DNA from: an uncultured beta proteobacterium
GTDB lineage: Bacteria > Pseudomonadota > Gammaproteobacteria > Burkholderiales > Burkholderiaceae
Length of the DNA: 8,676 nt
Assembly (NCBI GenBank): GCA_903944255.1
Contig: CAJARE010000168.1
Location: 1-8,676 of the forward strand
Direction: 5' to 3'
Under the pieces are notes generated by a model, which did no database searches, was not told the DNA's origin, and was given only the letters and a program-made list of their open reading frames with translations. This document shows positions 1 through 5,971 of the stretch, in pieces. The position numbers and the translations under genes were made by a program. Numbering within the stretch: the stretch's first letter is position 1; each line of letters starts with the position of its first letter.

Positions 1-159
1 CTTCCTGCTAGGCCTGGTGACGTCATTAGATTAGAAGCAAGAGCCCTGGATAAATTTATCAAAAAAGATCGTCTGTTCGTCATTCATGATAACGTTTTCT
101 TTAACCAAAATAATGAAGTAATTTGCTCTGGTCGAGGCTGGACTATTCGCCCTGCCTAA
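1..159 (+). CDS. MaoC-like hot-dog-fold dehydratase, C-terminal fragment (5' end outside window)
   Basis: An open frame enters from the left edge and stops at TAA 157-159, leaving the last 52 residues. The visible part starts with LPARPGDVIRLEARALDKF and ends with SGRGWTIRPA. The pattern 'xPGDxI', then alternating strands, then a closing 'G...xxRP' strand is typical of the last half of MaoC-like or FAS1-type dehydratase domains. The gap to the next gene is 40 nt on the same strand, and that gene is itself a MaoC-family hydratase. The two may form a heteromeric enoyl-CoA hydratase of 'N-terminal domain plus C-terminal domain' type, as seen for split MaoC pairs in proteobacteria and actinobacteria (known of the family; the pairing here is inference). 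No catalytic Asp/His motif lies in the visible part, so activity cannot be judged. The family call is moderately sure, the substrate unknown. Confidence 0.7.
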   Translation, partial: LPARPGDVIRLEARALDKFIKKDRLFVIHDNVFFNQNNEVICSGRGWTIRPA

Positions 160-199
160 CTACTCATCCACCGTATAAATTAAATTAGAGACCAACATC

Positions 200-643
200 A
201 TGAGCGCTGCATTTGAACAATTAAGTATTGGACAAAAAATTACTGGGACGTCTTTTCATCCAACTCGAGAATCCATCCGAGAGTTCTGTGAAGCCTCCCT
301 GGACTTTAATCCCCTCCATCTTGATGATGAATATATGAAAAACAGTTTTGGCAAAACTCAGTTTGGAGGAATCATCATGCATGGTATGAATAATTTTGGA
401 GTCATTTCCAAAATGCTGACCGATTGGCTATACCCTCTTGGAGGGATTCACAGAAGACTAGAAACTCGCTGGAAGTCGCCAGTAAAACCTGGAGATACGA
501 TTACGCCAAGCGCCATCATCACCTCTTTAAAGTCAACCCAAAAAGGTCATTGGGTCTCATTGGAGGTCAGCGTTAATAATCAAAGAAATGAAGTAGTTGC
601 CGTAGGTGAAGCTCTTGTTGAGTTTCCAACCAAGAATCCGTGA
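200..643 (+). CDS. MaoC-family (R)-specific enoyl-CoA hydratase/dehydratase
   Basis: A 147-residue single hot-dog domain, the usual size for a stand-alone MaoC protein. The hydratase-2 signature is clear: DFNPLH at residues 35-40 supplies the catalytic Asp35 and His40 pair, with Asn37 between them, followed by GGIIMHGM at 56-63, the conserved glycine-rich segment on the hot-dog helix. VKPGDTITPSA near residue 95-105 is the strand that closes the fold. The enzyme should add water across a trans-2-enoyl-CoA, or remove it, in the cytoplasm. It lies 17 nt upstream of a Bug receptor and two genes upstream of a family III CoA-transferase, so its substrate is probably a CoA thioester made by that transferase. 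The ATG has only a weak purine stretch upstream (AGAGA around 186-190). Fatty, branched or dicarboxylic enoyl-CoA substrates are all possible. Confidence 0.88.
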   Translation: MSAAFEQLSIGQKITGTSFHPTRESIREFCEASLDFNPLHLDDEYMKNSFGKTQFGGIIMHGMNNFGVISKMLTDWLYPLGGIHRRLETRWKSPVKPGDTITPSAIITSLKSTQKGHWVSLEVSVNNQRNEVVAVGEALVEFPTKNP

Positions 644-648
644 AAACT

Positions 649-654
649 AAGGGG
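649..654 (+). promoter_or_regulatory. Ribosome binding site of the Bug receptor gene
   Basis: AAGGGG lies 6 nt before the ATG at 661, the best Shine-Dalgarno sequence of the left operon. It fits strong, independent translation of the abundant periplasmic protein, while its neighbours have weak sites or none. Confidence 0.7.
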
Positions 655-660
655 TAATCA

Positions 661-1635
661 ATGAAAATATTTTCTCACTTTCTACAAAAGACGCTTGTTG
701 TTCTATTCATCCTTTTCACAAGCGGAGCATATGCACAGAATTATCCCAACGGCCCAGTGAAGATTGTGGTTCCATTTCCACCAGGAGGAACCACAGACAT
801 CCTTGCACGAGTTTTAGCTAATGAACTCACAAAAAAATGGGGGCAATCCGTTGTAGTGGACAATAAACCAGGGGCAAGTGGCACGATTTTTTCAGAGCAA
901 CTAACAAATATGCCGCCTGATGGTTACACCCTAATGGTGACAGCAACACATCATGTCATCAACCCAAGCCTCTATAAAAACTTAAAGTACAACACCCGTA
1001 CAGACTTTACCCCTATTAGCCTAGTTGCAGGCGTGCCTAATGTGTTAGTGGTTAACCCAGCATTTCCAGTAAATAGTATCCAAGAGTTAATTACTTTTGC
1101 CAAAGCCAATCCAGGTAAGGTGATGTTTGGTTCATCCGGTACTGGAGGTGCGAATCATCTATCAGGTGAATTATTCAAATCAATGGCAAAAATTGATATG
1201 GTGCATGTGCCATATAAGGGTGCTGCCCCTGCCCTGAATGATCTTTTAGGAAATCAAATCTCAGTTATGTTTGATTCTATTCCTGGGGTTCTGAGCCATA
1301 TCAAAGCTGGAAAGCTTCGCGCTCTTGGAGTAACTTCTTTAACTCGAAGCTCAGCATTGCCAAATGTTCCTACCATTAGCGAATCAGGGCTTAAAGGATT
1401 TGAAGCTCTCGCCTGGTTTGGCATGTATGCTCCGCCCCAAATGTCGCCAGATTTGTTGAAGAAAATTTCTGGTGATGTTGTAGCAGCTCTACAGAGTCCT
1501 CAAGTCAAAAATCAATTTTCTGAACAGGGCGCCGATGCTGGCAATATGTCCCAAGCTGAGTATGCTAAATATGTTGATGCTGAGATAAGTAAGTGGGCTA
1601 AAGTGATCTCAGATGCAAATATTAAAATTGATTAA
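661..1635 (+). CDS. Bug/TctC-family tripartite tricarboxylate transporter (TTT) periplasmic binding protein
   Basis: A 324-residue exported binding protein, the normal length for Bug receptors. Residues 1-25 form a Sec signal peptide: Lys-containing n-region, hydrophobic core LVVLFILF, and cleavage expected after AYA at 23-25. The mature part opens with the family hallmarks VPFPPGGTTDILAR (37-50), VDNKPGASG (66-74) and PDGYTL (86-91). The VPYKG motif follows around residue 180. The protein should bind a carboxylate in the periplasm and feed a TctA/TctB membrane pair. Neither membrane subunit is in the window, so it may work with a distant permease, as is common in Burkholderiales where Bug genes greatly outnumber tctAB. 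It sits between a hydratase and a CoA-transferase, so its ligand is probably the acid that the transferase activates (inference). Confidence 0.95.
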   Translation: MKIFSHFLQKTLVVLFILFTSGAYAQNYPNGPVKIVVPFPPGGTTDILARVLANELTKKWGQSVVVDNKPGASGTIFSEQLTNMPPDGYTLMVTATHHVINPSLYKNLKYNTRTDFTPISLVAGVPNVLVVNPAFPVNSIQELITFAKANPGKVMFGSSGTGGANHLSGELFKSMAKIDMVHVPYKGAAPALNDLLGNQISVMFDSIPGVLSHIKAGKLRALGVTSLTRSSALPNVPTISESGLKGFEALAWFGMYAPPQMSPDLLKKISGDVVAALQSPQVKNQFSEQGADAGNMSQAEYAKYVDAEISKWAKVISDANIKID

Positions 1636-1637
1636 TC

Positions 1638-2876
1638 GTGAGCTCTCAGAAATCCATCAGTAAAAATTCAGGGGCTTTATCCTATGTTAGGGTGCTTGAT
1701 CTTTCAAGAATCCTAGCGGGCCCGTGGTGCACCCAAAATCTAGCTGACTTAGGTGCTGAAGTGATTAAAGTAGAGCGCCCTGGGTATGGTGATGATACGA
1801 GAGCCTGGGGTCCTCCATGGATCAATATGGAGGAAAAAATATCAAGTTATTTTGCTGCTGCTAATCGTGGGAAAAAATCTCTCACCCTTAATATCTCATC
1901 TCCTCAAGGGAAAAAAATTATTGAAGAGTTAGTCAAGATCAGCGATGTTGTTATTGAAAACTATAAGCTTGGGGATCTAAAACGCTACGGCCTAGACTAT
2001 GAAAGTCTAAAAGTAATCAATCCCAAATTAGTCTATTGCTCTATTACCGGTTATGGTCAAGATGGTCCTAATGCTCATAAACCTGGATATGACTTTGTTT
2101 TCCAAGCAATTGGTGGAATGATGAGTATTACTGGTGAAGCTGACACGCAGCCTGGTGGTGGGCCGCAAAAAGTGGGTATTGCAATTGCCGATGTCATGAC
2201 TGGTATGTATAGCACCATTGCTATTCTTGCTGCGCTTAATAATCGCGATAAAACAGGGCTTGGCCAGTATATTGATATGGCATTACTAGATGGCATCATT
2301 GCTCTAGGCGGCAATCAAATCACAGGTTTCTTTGCTGATGGCAAAGTACCTTTTCGTTATGGTAACGCACACGCAAGCCTTGTTCCCTATCAAGTGTTTG
2401 CAGTTAAAGATGGTGAGATCGTGATTGCGGTTGGCAACGACACACAGTGGCAACGATTTTGCGAAGCCATCAATCGCCCTGATTTAGCTAAAGATCCAAA
2501 GTGGGAAAAGGTAACAGGCCGAATTACTGGGCGCTCAGAGCTGATTCCACAGCTTGCCAAAACGATGCTTGAAAAAGGCATGAATGAGTGGATCACCATA
2601 CTAGAACAATACGATGTCCCTTGCGGACCCATTCATAATTATCAGCAGGTGTTTGCAGATCCACATGTCATTCACAGAGGGATTAAGGTAGATACGCCGT
2701 ATGAGGATGGCTCGATCATATCCACCATTGCAAGCCCTCTTAGACTCCAAAATACTCCACCGCAATATAATCGCCCACCTCCCAAGTTGGGAGATTCAAA
2801 CTTTGAAATTCTGAATCAACTTTTAGGTTATTCAGAAGAATCAATAGAGCAAATGAAGAAAGAAAAAATAGTCTAG
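1638..2876 (+). CDS. Family III CoA-transferase (CaiB/BaiF)
   Basis: A 412-residue cytoplasmic enzyme of the formyl-CoA transferase type. The N-terminal signature LSRILAGPWCTQNLADLGAE covers 22-41, followed by VIKVERPGYGDDTR (42-55). The motif ENYKLGDLKRYGLDYESL at 107-124 matches the family's 'ENFRPG' helix. The catalytic Asp that carries the acyl anhydride is Asp185 in IADVMTGMYS, equivalent to Asp169 of formyl-CoA transferase. QYIDMALLDG (210-219) follows as expected. It moves CoA between acids, often from succinyl-CoA. The start is GTG, 2 nt after the receptor stop, with no Shine-Dalgarno sequence, so translation is probably coupled. With a MaoC hydratase upstream, activation followed by hydration of an unsaturated acid is plausible. 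Itaconate-type pathways have this pair plus a lyase, but no lyase is visible here. Family certain, substrate not. Confidence 0.93.
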   Translation: MSSQKSISKNSGALSYVRVLDLSRILAGPWCTQNLADLGAEVIKVERPGYGDDTRAWGPPWINMEEKISSYFAAANRGKKSLTLNISSPQGKKIIEELVKISDVVIENYKLGDLKRYGLDYESLKVINPKLVYCSITGYGQDGPNAHKPGYDFVFQAIGGMMSITGEADTQPGGGPQKVGIAIADVMTGMYSTIAILAALNNRDKTGLGQYIDMALLDGIIALGGNQITGFFADGKVPFRYGNAHASLVPYQVFAVKDGEIVIAVGNDTQWQRFCEAINRPDLAKDPKWEKVTGRITGRSELIPQLAKTMLEKGMNEWITILEQYDVPCGPIHNYQQVFADPHVIHRGIKVDTPYEDGSIISTIASPLRLQNTPPQYNRPPPKLGDSNFEILNQLLGYSEESIEQMKKEKIV

Positions 2877-2907
2877 GTGAATAATCCTAAAATACCTGAG
2901 ACTATTT
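2863..2907 (-). terminator. Hairpin terminator for the nitroreductase gene, buried in the CoA-transferase 3' end
   Basis: Left arm 2866-2878 (AAATAGTCTAGGT) and right arm 2894-2907 (ACCTGAGACTATTT) pair over 13 bp with one bulged base and a 15-nt loop. Read on the minus strand, the stem is followed by a T-rich run that continues into the CoA-transferase codons (TTTTTTCTTTCTTC). On the plus strand no T-tract follows, so it should act mainly on minus-strand transcripts. The stem is AT-rich, so strength is uncertain. Both stop codons lie inside the arms. Confidence 0.5.
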
Positions 2908-3597
2908 CACCCAGGTAGTAAATTCATCAACTGGTGCACGGGGGGTCTGGAAGGTGTTTACCTTTTGGGACTGATCTGCATAACCAATAGCCATTCCACA
3001 GACCAGCATCTCATCCTCACCAGCACCAATGATTGGGGTGATGATCTTGCTAAATTTATTCCAAGCGGCCTGAGGGCAAGTCGCCAAGCCGTGACTTTGT
3101 GCTGAGAGCATGACGCTTTGCAGGAACATTCCATAGTCCAGAATAGATCCAGTACCCAAGTCTTTATGAATCGTAAAAAAGAGTCCTACTGGCGCATCAA
3201 AGAATCTGAAATTACGCTGATGCTGCAAAAACATCTTTTCCTTTTCACCCTTCTCTATACCCAATAAGCCGTAAAGACTCCAGCCATTTTCACGACGACG
3301 ATCAATGTAAGGACTAAACCATTTTTCTGGGTAATAACTATAGGTCTCTTTATAGTCATCTGCTAAAGCAGGATTGTTTGAAACAGCTTCATAGGCTTGA
3401 CAGACTTTTTCGCAAAGCTCATCTCGAATTTTTCCCTCAAGGATATACACCTTCCAAGGCTGGGTATTTACTCCTGATGGCGCTCTACTGGCCACCTGAA
3501 GGATATGGCTAATTAAATCGCGTGAGGGCAATTCCTGGGTGAATGCCCTTGTAGACATGCGCGCATTGATCACTTCATCTACTTTTGTATTACTCAT
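2902..3597 (-). CDS. Nitroreductase-family FMN oxidoreductase
   Basis: 231 residues counted from the ATG at 3597, a normal length for a single-domain homodimeric nitroreductase. FMN-phosphate-binding residues appear in NARMSTRAF (11-19, the RxSxR motif). ASRAPSGVNTQPWKVYIL (36-53) is the classic second FMN motif with Asn44 and Trp48. LATCPQAAW (171-179) and GMAIGYAD (201-208) complete the flavin site. The enzyme should use NAD(P)H to reduce nitroaromatics, quinones or other electrophiles in the cytoplasm; the true substrate is unknown. An in-frame TTG at 3603 is also possible, but AAGG at 3606-3609 lies 8 nt before the ATG and only 2 nt before the TTG, so the ATG is chosen. It converges on the CoA-transferase and is separated from cynS by a strong terminator, so it is probably its own transcription unit. 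Confidence 0.92.
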   Translation of the reverse strand: MSNTKVDEVINARMSTRAFTQELPSRDLISHILQVASRAPSGVNTQPWKVYILEGKIRDELCEKVCQAYEAVSNNPALADDYKETYSYYPEKWFSPYIDRRRENGWSLYGLLGIEKGEKEKMFLQHQRNFRFFDAPVGLFFTIHKDLGTGSILDYGMFLQSVMLSAQSHGLATCPQAAWNKFSKIITPIIGAGEDEMLVCGMAIGYADQSQKVNTFQTPRAPVDEFTTWVK

Positions 3598-3605
3598 TAT
3601 CAAAA

Positions 3606-3609
3606 CCTT
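3606..3609 (-). promoter_or_regulatory. Ribosome binding site that sets the nitroreductase start
   Basis: AAGG on the minus strand sits 8 nt before the ATG at 3597-3595. The alternative TTG at 3603-3601 would leave only 2 nt of spacing, so the shorter protein is preferred. Confidence 0.55.
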
Positions 3610-3641
3610 ATTGTCAAATACCGAACCCTAAAAAAGAATAC

Positions 3642-3652
3642 TCTACTGTAGA
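3642..3652. promoter_or_regulatory. Perfect 11-bp dyad upstream of the nitroreductase gene, possible operator
   Basis: TCTACTGTAGA is a perfect inverted repeat (5+1+5). It lies 44 bp upstream of the nitroreductase ATG in a 126-nt stretch between that start and the cyn terminator. Position and symmetry suit a repressor or activator site. I found no convincing -35/-10 pair next to it, and a dyad of this length can arise by chance. Confidence 0.3.
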
Positions 3653-3723
3653 TTTTAAGAGGTATGTTTAAGTAATTGCCCTTGGTAAAACTGGCAACCT
3701 GTTAGGGAAGGATCAGTTTGGAT

Positions 3724-3746
3724 AAAAAAAGCCACCCGTAGGTGGC
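3724..3746 (-). terminator. Strong Rho-independent terminator of the cyanate operon
   Basis: On the minus strand GCCACC (3746-3741) pairs perfectly with GGTGGC (3736-3731) around a TACG loop. Closed by C and G, this makes a cUACGg tetraloop of the very stable UNCG type. Seven T follow directly (3730-3724). It begins 22 nt after the cynS stop, so it ends the binding protein-permease-ATPase-cynS transcript. On the plus strand the following sequence is only partly T-rich (CTTTGCTTGTTT), so termination there would be weaker. Confidence 0.92.
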
Positions 3747-3767
3747 CTTTGCTTGTTTATTGACTAC

Positions 3768-4211
3768 TCAGTAAGTCTTATAAGATAGGTACTTTCCGGA
3801 TAGCACTACCTGGACACGATCTCCTTTAGGGTCTGGCTCACGCTGAATATCCATTGAGAAGTCAATCGCACTCATAATGCCATCGCCAAACTCTTCATGG
3901 ATCAACTCTTTAATGGTAGTTCCATATACGCTCACAATTTCATACCAGCGATAGATTAAGGGATCAGTAGGCACGGCTGTTGGCAATGAGCCTTTATAAG
4001 GAACGATTTGTAACCAAGCCATTTCTTCATCGGTTAAATTAAACAGCTTCCCAGCAGCTTCAGCTTGGGCTTTAGTAAAGGTCATTTGACCTAAACAGCC
4101 TGCTGTTACCCACTCCTTTGACTCACCAATAGCCTTAGCGATATCACTCCACTTCATGCCGTTACGTACTTTTGCCTCAATAATTTTTTGCGTAACCACT
4201 GAACGATCCAT
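3768..4211 (-). CDS. cynS: Cyanase (cyanate hydratase)
   Basis: A 147-residue protein that matches cyanase along its length, slightly shorter than the 156-residue E. coli enzyme. It converts cyanate plus bicarbonate to carbamate and CO2; carbamate then falls apart to ammonia and CO2. The N-terminal helix-turn-helix-like domain spans about residues 1-70 (WSDIAKAIGESKEWVTAGCLGQ). The C-terminal catalytic domain holds YRWYEIVSVYGTTIKELIHE and FGDGIMSAIDF. Arg88, Glu91 and Ser114 line up with the E. coli catalytic residues Arg96, Glu99 and Ser122, all with the same offset of 8. It acts as a decamer in the cytoplasm (known of the family). AAGGAG at 4218-4223, 6 nt before ATG, is a strong ribosome site. 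It is last in an operon with an NrtABD-type transporter, 28 nt after the ATPase stop. No carbonic anhydrase gene (cynT) adjoins it. Confidence 0.98.
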   Translation of the reverse strand: MDRSVVTQKIIEAKVRNGMKWSDIAKAIGESKEWVTAGCLGQMTFTKAQAEAAGKLFNLTDEEMAWLQIVPYKGSLPTAVPTDPLIYRWYEIVSVYGTTIKELIHEEFGDGIMSAIDFSMDIQREPDPKGDRVQVVLSGKYLSYKTY

Positions 4212-4217
4212 CTTTTT

Positions 4218-4223
4218 CTCCTT
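4218..4223 (-). promoter_or_regulatory. Ribosome binding site of cynS
   Basis: AAGGAG on the minus strand, 6 nt before the cynS ATG at 4211, is the nearest to consensus of all sites in the operon. It suggests cyanase is made at a higher level than the transporter subunits. Confidence 0.8.
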
Positions 4224-4239
4224 AGTTTTATGTTTGAAT

Positions 4240-5106
4240 TTATTGGGTAACTGGGGTTTGTAGCCCTGGGCAAACTAATATTGGCTGATAACCCTCCAAC
4301 CCTCCAGTTGAACCTTTGGCTTGCAAATCCTTTGAGCGATTGACTAAAAAATCAACTAAGTGATTTCGCATCGGGTAATACATCGGATCATGGTGCAAAC
4401 TTGCACGCTTTCGGTTCTTGGGTAAAGTATTGATAACAATTTCAGCGATGCGAGCATTTGGCCCATTACTCATTAGCATAATTTTATCTGCCAATAAAAC
4501 TGCCTCATCCACATCATGAGTAATCATAAAAACAGTTTGCTGAGTTTCACTGCAAATTTTCAACAACTCATCCTGAATAACTCCTCTTGTGAGAGCATCA
4601 AGTGCGCCAAAAGGCTCATCTAGTAATAACATTTTTGGTTCGATTGCAAATGCCCTAGCAATGCCAACCCTTTGCTTCATTCCACCAGATAATTCAGATG
4701 GCTTTTTGTTTTCTGCATTCACTAATCCAACCATAGCCAAATATTTTCTAGAGTGCTCTTTAATTTTTTCCTTTGACCAATCTGGGTATTTAGACTTCAC
4801 TGCGAATGCGACGTTTTGTAATGTGGTCATCCAAGGCATTAAGGCATGACCCTGAAACACCACGCCCCGATCTAAACTGGGACCCTTAATTTCACGACCA
4901 GTCATATAGGCATAGCCGCCAGTAGCATCTTCAAGGCCGGCTAAAACATTCAAAATAGTGGTCTTGCCACATCCAGAATGTCCAATAATGCAAACAAACT
5001 CACCTTTCTCGATCTCAAAATTAATGCCCTCAAATACTGGTGGTGCATCGATATTAAAAGACTTACTGAGATTATCTACTTTTAAAAATGTATTTTCAGT
5101 CTGCAT
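4240..5106 (-). CDS. ABC transporter ATP-binding protein, nitrate/cyanate type (NrtD-like)
   Basis: 288 residues from the ATG at 5106. All ABC motifs are intact: Walker A GHSGCGKTT (42-50), Q-loop Gln85 in VVFQGHALMPW, signature LSGGMKQR (139-146), Walker B MLLLDEP (159-165) with Glu164, D-loop GALD (167-170), and switch His197 in ITHDVDEA. The tail LHHDPMYYPMRNHLVDFLVNRSK (237-259) resembles the C-termini of NrtD and CmpD rather than the shorter SsuB/TauB ATPases. It powers uptake by the permease encoded just upstream, whose reading frame it overlaps by 11 nt, a sign of translational coupling. An in-frame TTG at 5133 would lengthen the overlap; AAGG at 5116-5119, 9 nt before the ATG, favours the ATG. 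The cargo is most likely cyanate because cynS follows directly (inference); nitrate, nitrite or bicarbonate are other substrates of this family. Confidence 0.94.
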   Translation of the reverse strand: MQTENTFLKVDNLSKSFNIDAPPVFEGINFEIEKGEFVCIIGHSGCGKTTILNVLAGLEDATGGYAYMTGREIKGPSLDRGVVFQGHALMPWMTTLQNVAFAVKSKYPDWSKEKIKEHSRKYLAMVGLVNAENKKPSELSGGMKQRVGIARAFAIEPKMLLLDEPFGALDALTRGVIQDELLKICSETQQTVFMITHDVDEAVLLADKIMLMSNGPNARIAEIVINTLPKNRKRASLHHDPMYYPMRNHLVDFLVNRSKDLQAKGSTGGLEGYQPILVCPGLQTPVTQ

Positions 5107-5959
5107 AGGAAACCGCCTTTTGTAATTTAGCAAATGCAGTATCGAGCAACATACCTACAAATCCAATCATGATAATTGCAAAAATTACACTCGATATAGC
5201 CAAATTATTCCATTCGTTCCAGAGAAAATAACCGATCCCTGTTCCGCCAACCAGCATTTCAGCTGCCACAATGACTAGCCAAGCGATGCCCATTGAGATG
5301 CGCATACCAGTCAAAATGGTTGGCGCTGCTGCTGGCAAAATTACTAGGAACGCTTTACGCAAGGGCGAGACCTCTAGCGTCTTCGTAACATTCAATAACT
5401 CCTTACGAACGTTAGCAACCCCAAAAGCAGTATTCAATAGCATCGGCCATACAGAGCATATGAAGATCACAAAAATCCCAGAGATTGAAGAATCCTTGAT
5501 CGTATACAGTGCAATAGGCATCCATGCTAGCGGTGAAATAGGCTTCAGTATCTGAATAAAGGGGTTGAATGCTTCATAAGCTAATGGGGACATACCAATC
5601 AAAAATCCAAAAGGAATGGCCACCAACATCGCCAATAAAAATCCCAAGCCAACACGCGCTAAGGAATATGCCAACTGAATACCGACACCCTTGTCGTTTG
5701 GTCCATTGTCGTAAAAGGGATGTGAAAGTTGCTTATAGAAAGTCTCCCCCATTTGAGTCAGCGATGGAAATCCTGATTTTTGTGCAGTTTCGCCACCGCT
5801 ACTTTGACCCATTAGTGCTTGGTACTCGCTAGATCCAGAAGCGGTCACTTGATTAACAACCACTTTCGGCACTGTAGAGATATGCCAAATCAATAAAGAT
5901 ACGAGTAAGATCAATAGCGAAAGAATTCCACCCTTTACTTTGATAGATAATTTTTTCAT
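5096..5959 (-). CDS. ABC transporter permease, nitrate/cyanate type (NrtB-like)
   Basis: A 287-residue inner-membrane protein. The first membrane helix covers about 11-26 (GILSLLILLVSLLIWH). A roughly 65-residue periplasmic segment follows, ending in HPFYDNGPNDKGVG (80-93), a sequence typical of NrtB proteins. Further helices lie near 97-122, 140-150, 160-180, 205-232 and 255-275. The cytoplasmic EAA-like loop that contacts the ATPase is near 194-221 (TLEVSPLRKAFLVILPAAAP...). It forms the channel for the solute delivered by the upstream binding protein. The gene begins 12 nt after that gene's stop, with AAGG at 5966-5969, 6 nt before ATG, and its 3' end overlaps the ATPase gene. Family assignment is firm; substrate rests on the operon. 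Confidence 0.93.
   Translation of the reverse strand: MKKLSIKVKGGILSLLILLVSLLIWHISTVPKVVVNQVTASGSSEYQALMGQSSGGETAQKSGFPSLTQMGETFYKQLSHPFYDNGPNDKGVGIQLAYSLARVGLGFLLAMLVAIPFGFLIGMSPLAYEAFNPFIQILKPISPLAWMPIALYTIKDSSISGIFVIFICSVWPMLLNTAFGVANVRKELLNVTKTLEVSPLRKAFLVILPAAAPTILTGMRISMGIAWLVIVAAEMLVGGTGIGYFLWNEWNNLAISSVIFAIIMIGFVGMLLDTAFAKLQKAVSYAD
5116..5119 (-). promoter_or_regulatory. Ribosome binding site that sets the ATPase start
   Basis: AAGG followed by CGG on the minus strand, 9 nt before the ATG at 5106. No comparable site precedes the alternative TTG at 5133, so the shorter 288-residue protein is preferred. Confidence 0.5.
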
Positions 5960-5971
5960 GAATGACCTTGC

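Noticed and set aside
2075..2632. Two minus-strand open frames inside the CoA-transferase gene
   Set aside because: Low-complexity Pro/Ser-rich translations that are antisense to a well-conserved gene; no ribosome sites.
3598..3723. Sigma-70 promoter for the nitroreductase gene, including TTGACA-like bases near 3610
   Set aside because: The TTGACA-like hexamer is too close to the start codon, and no -10 element sits at 16-18 bp from any -35 candidate.
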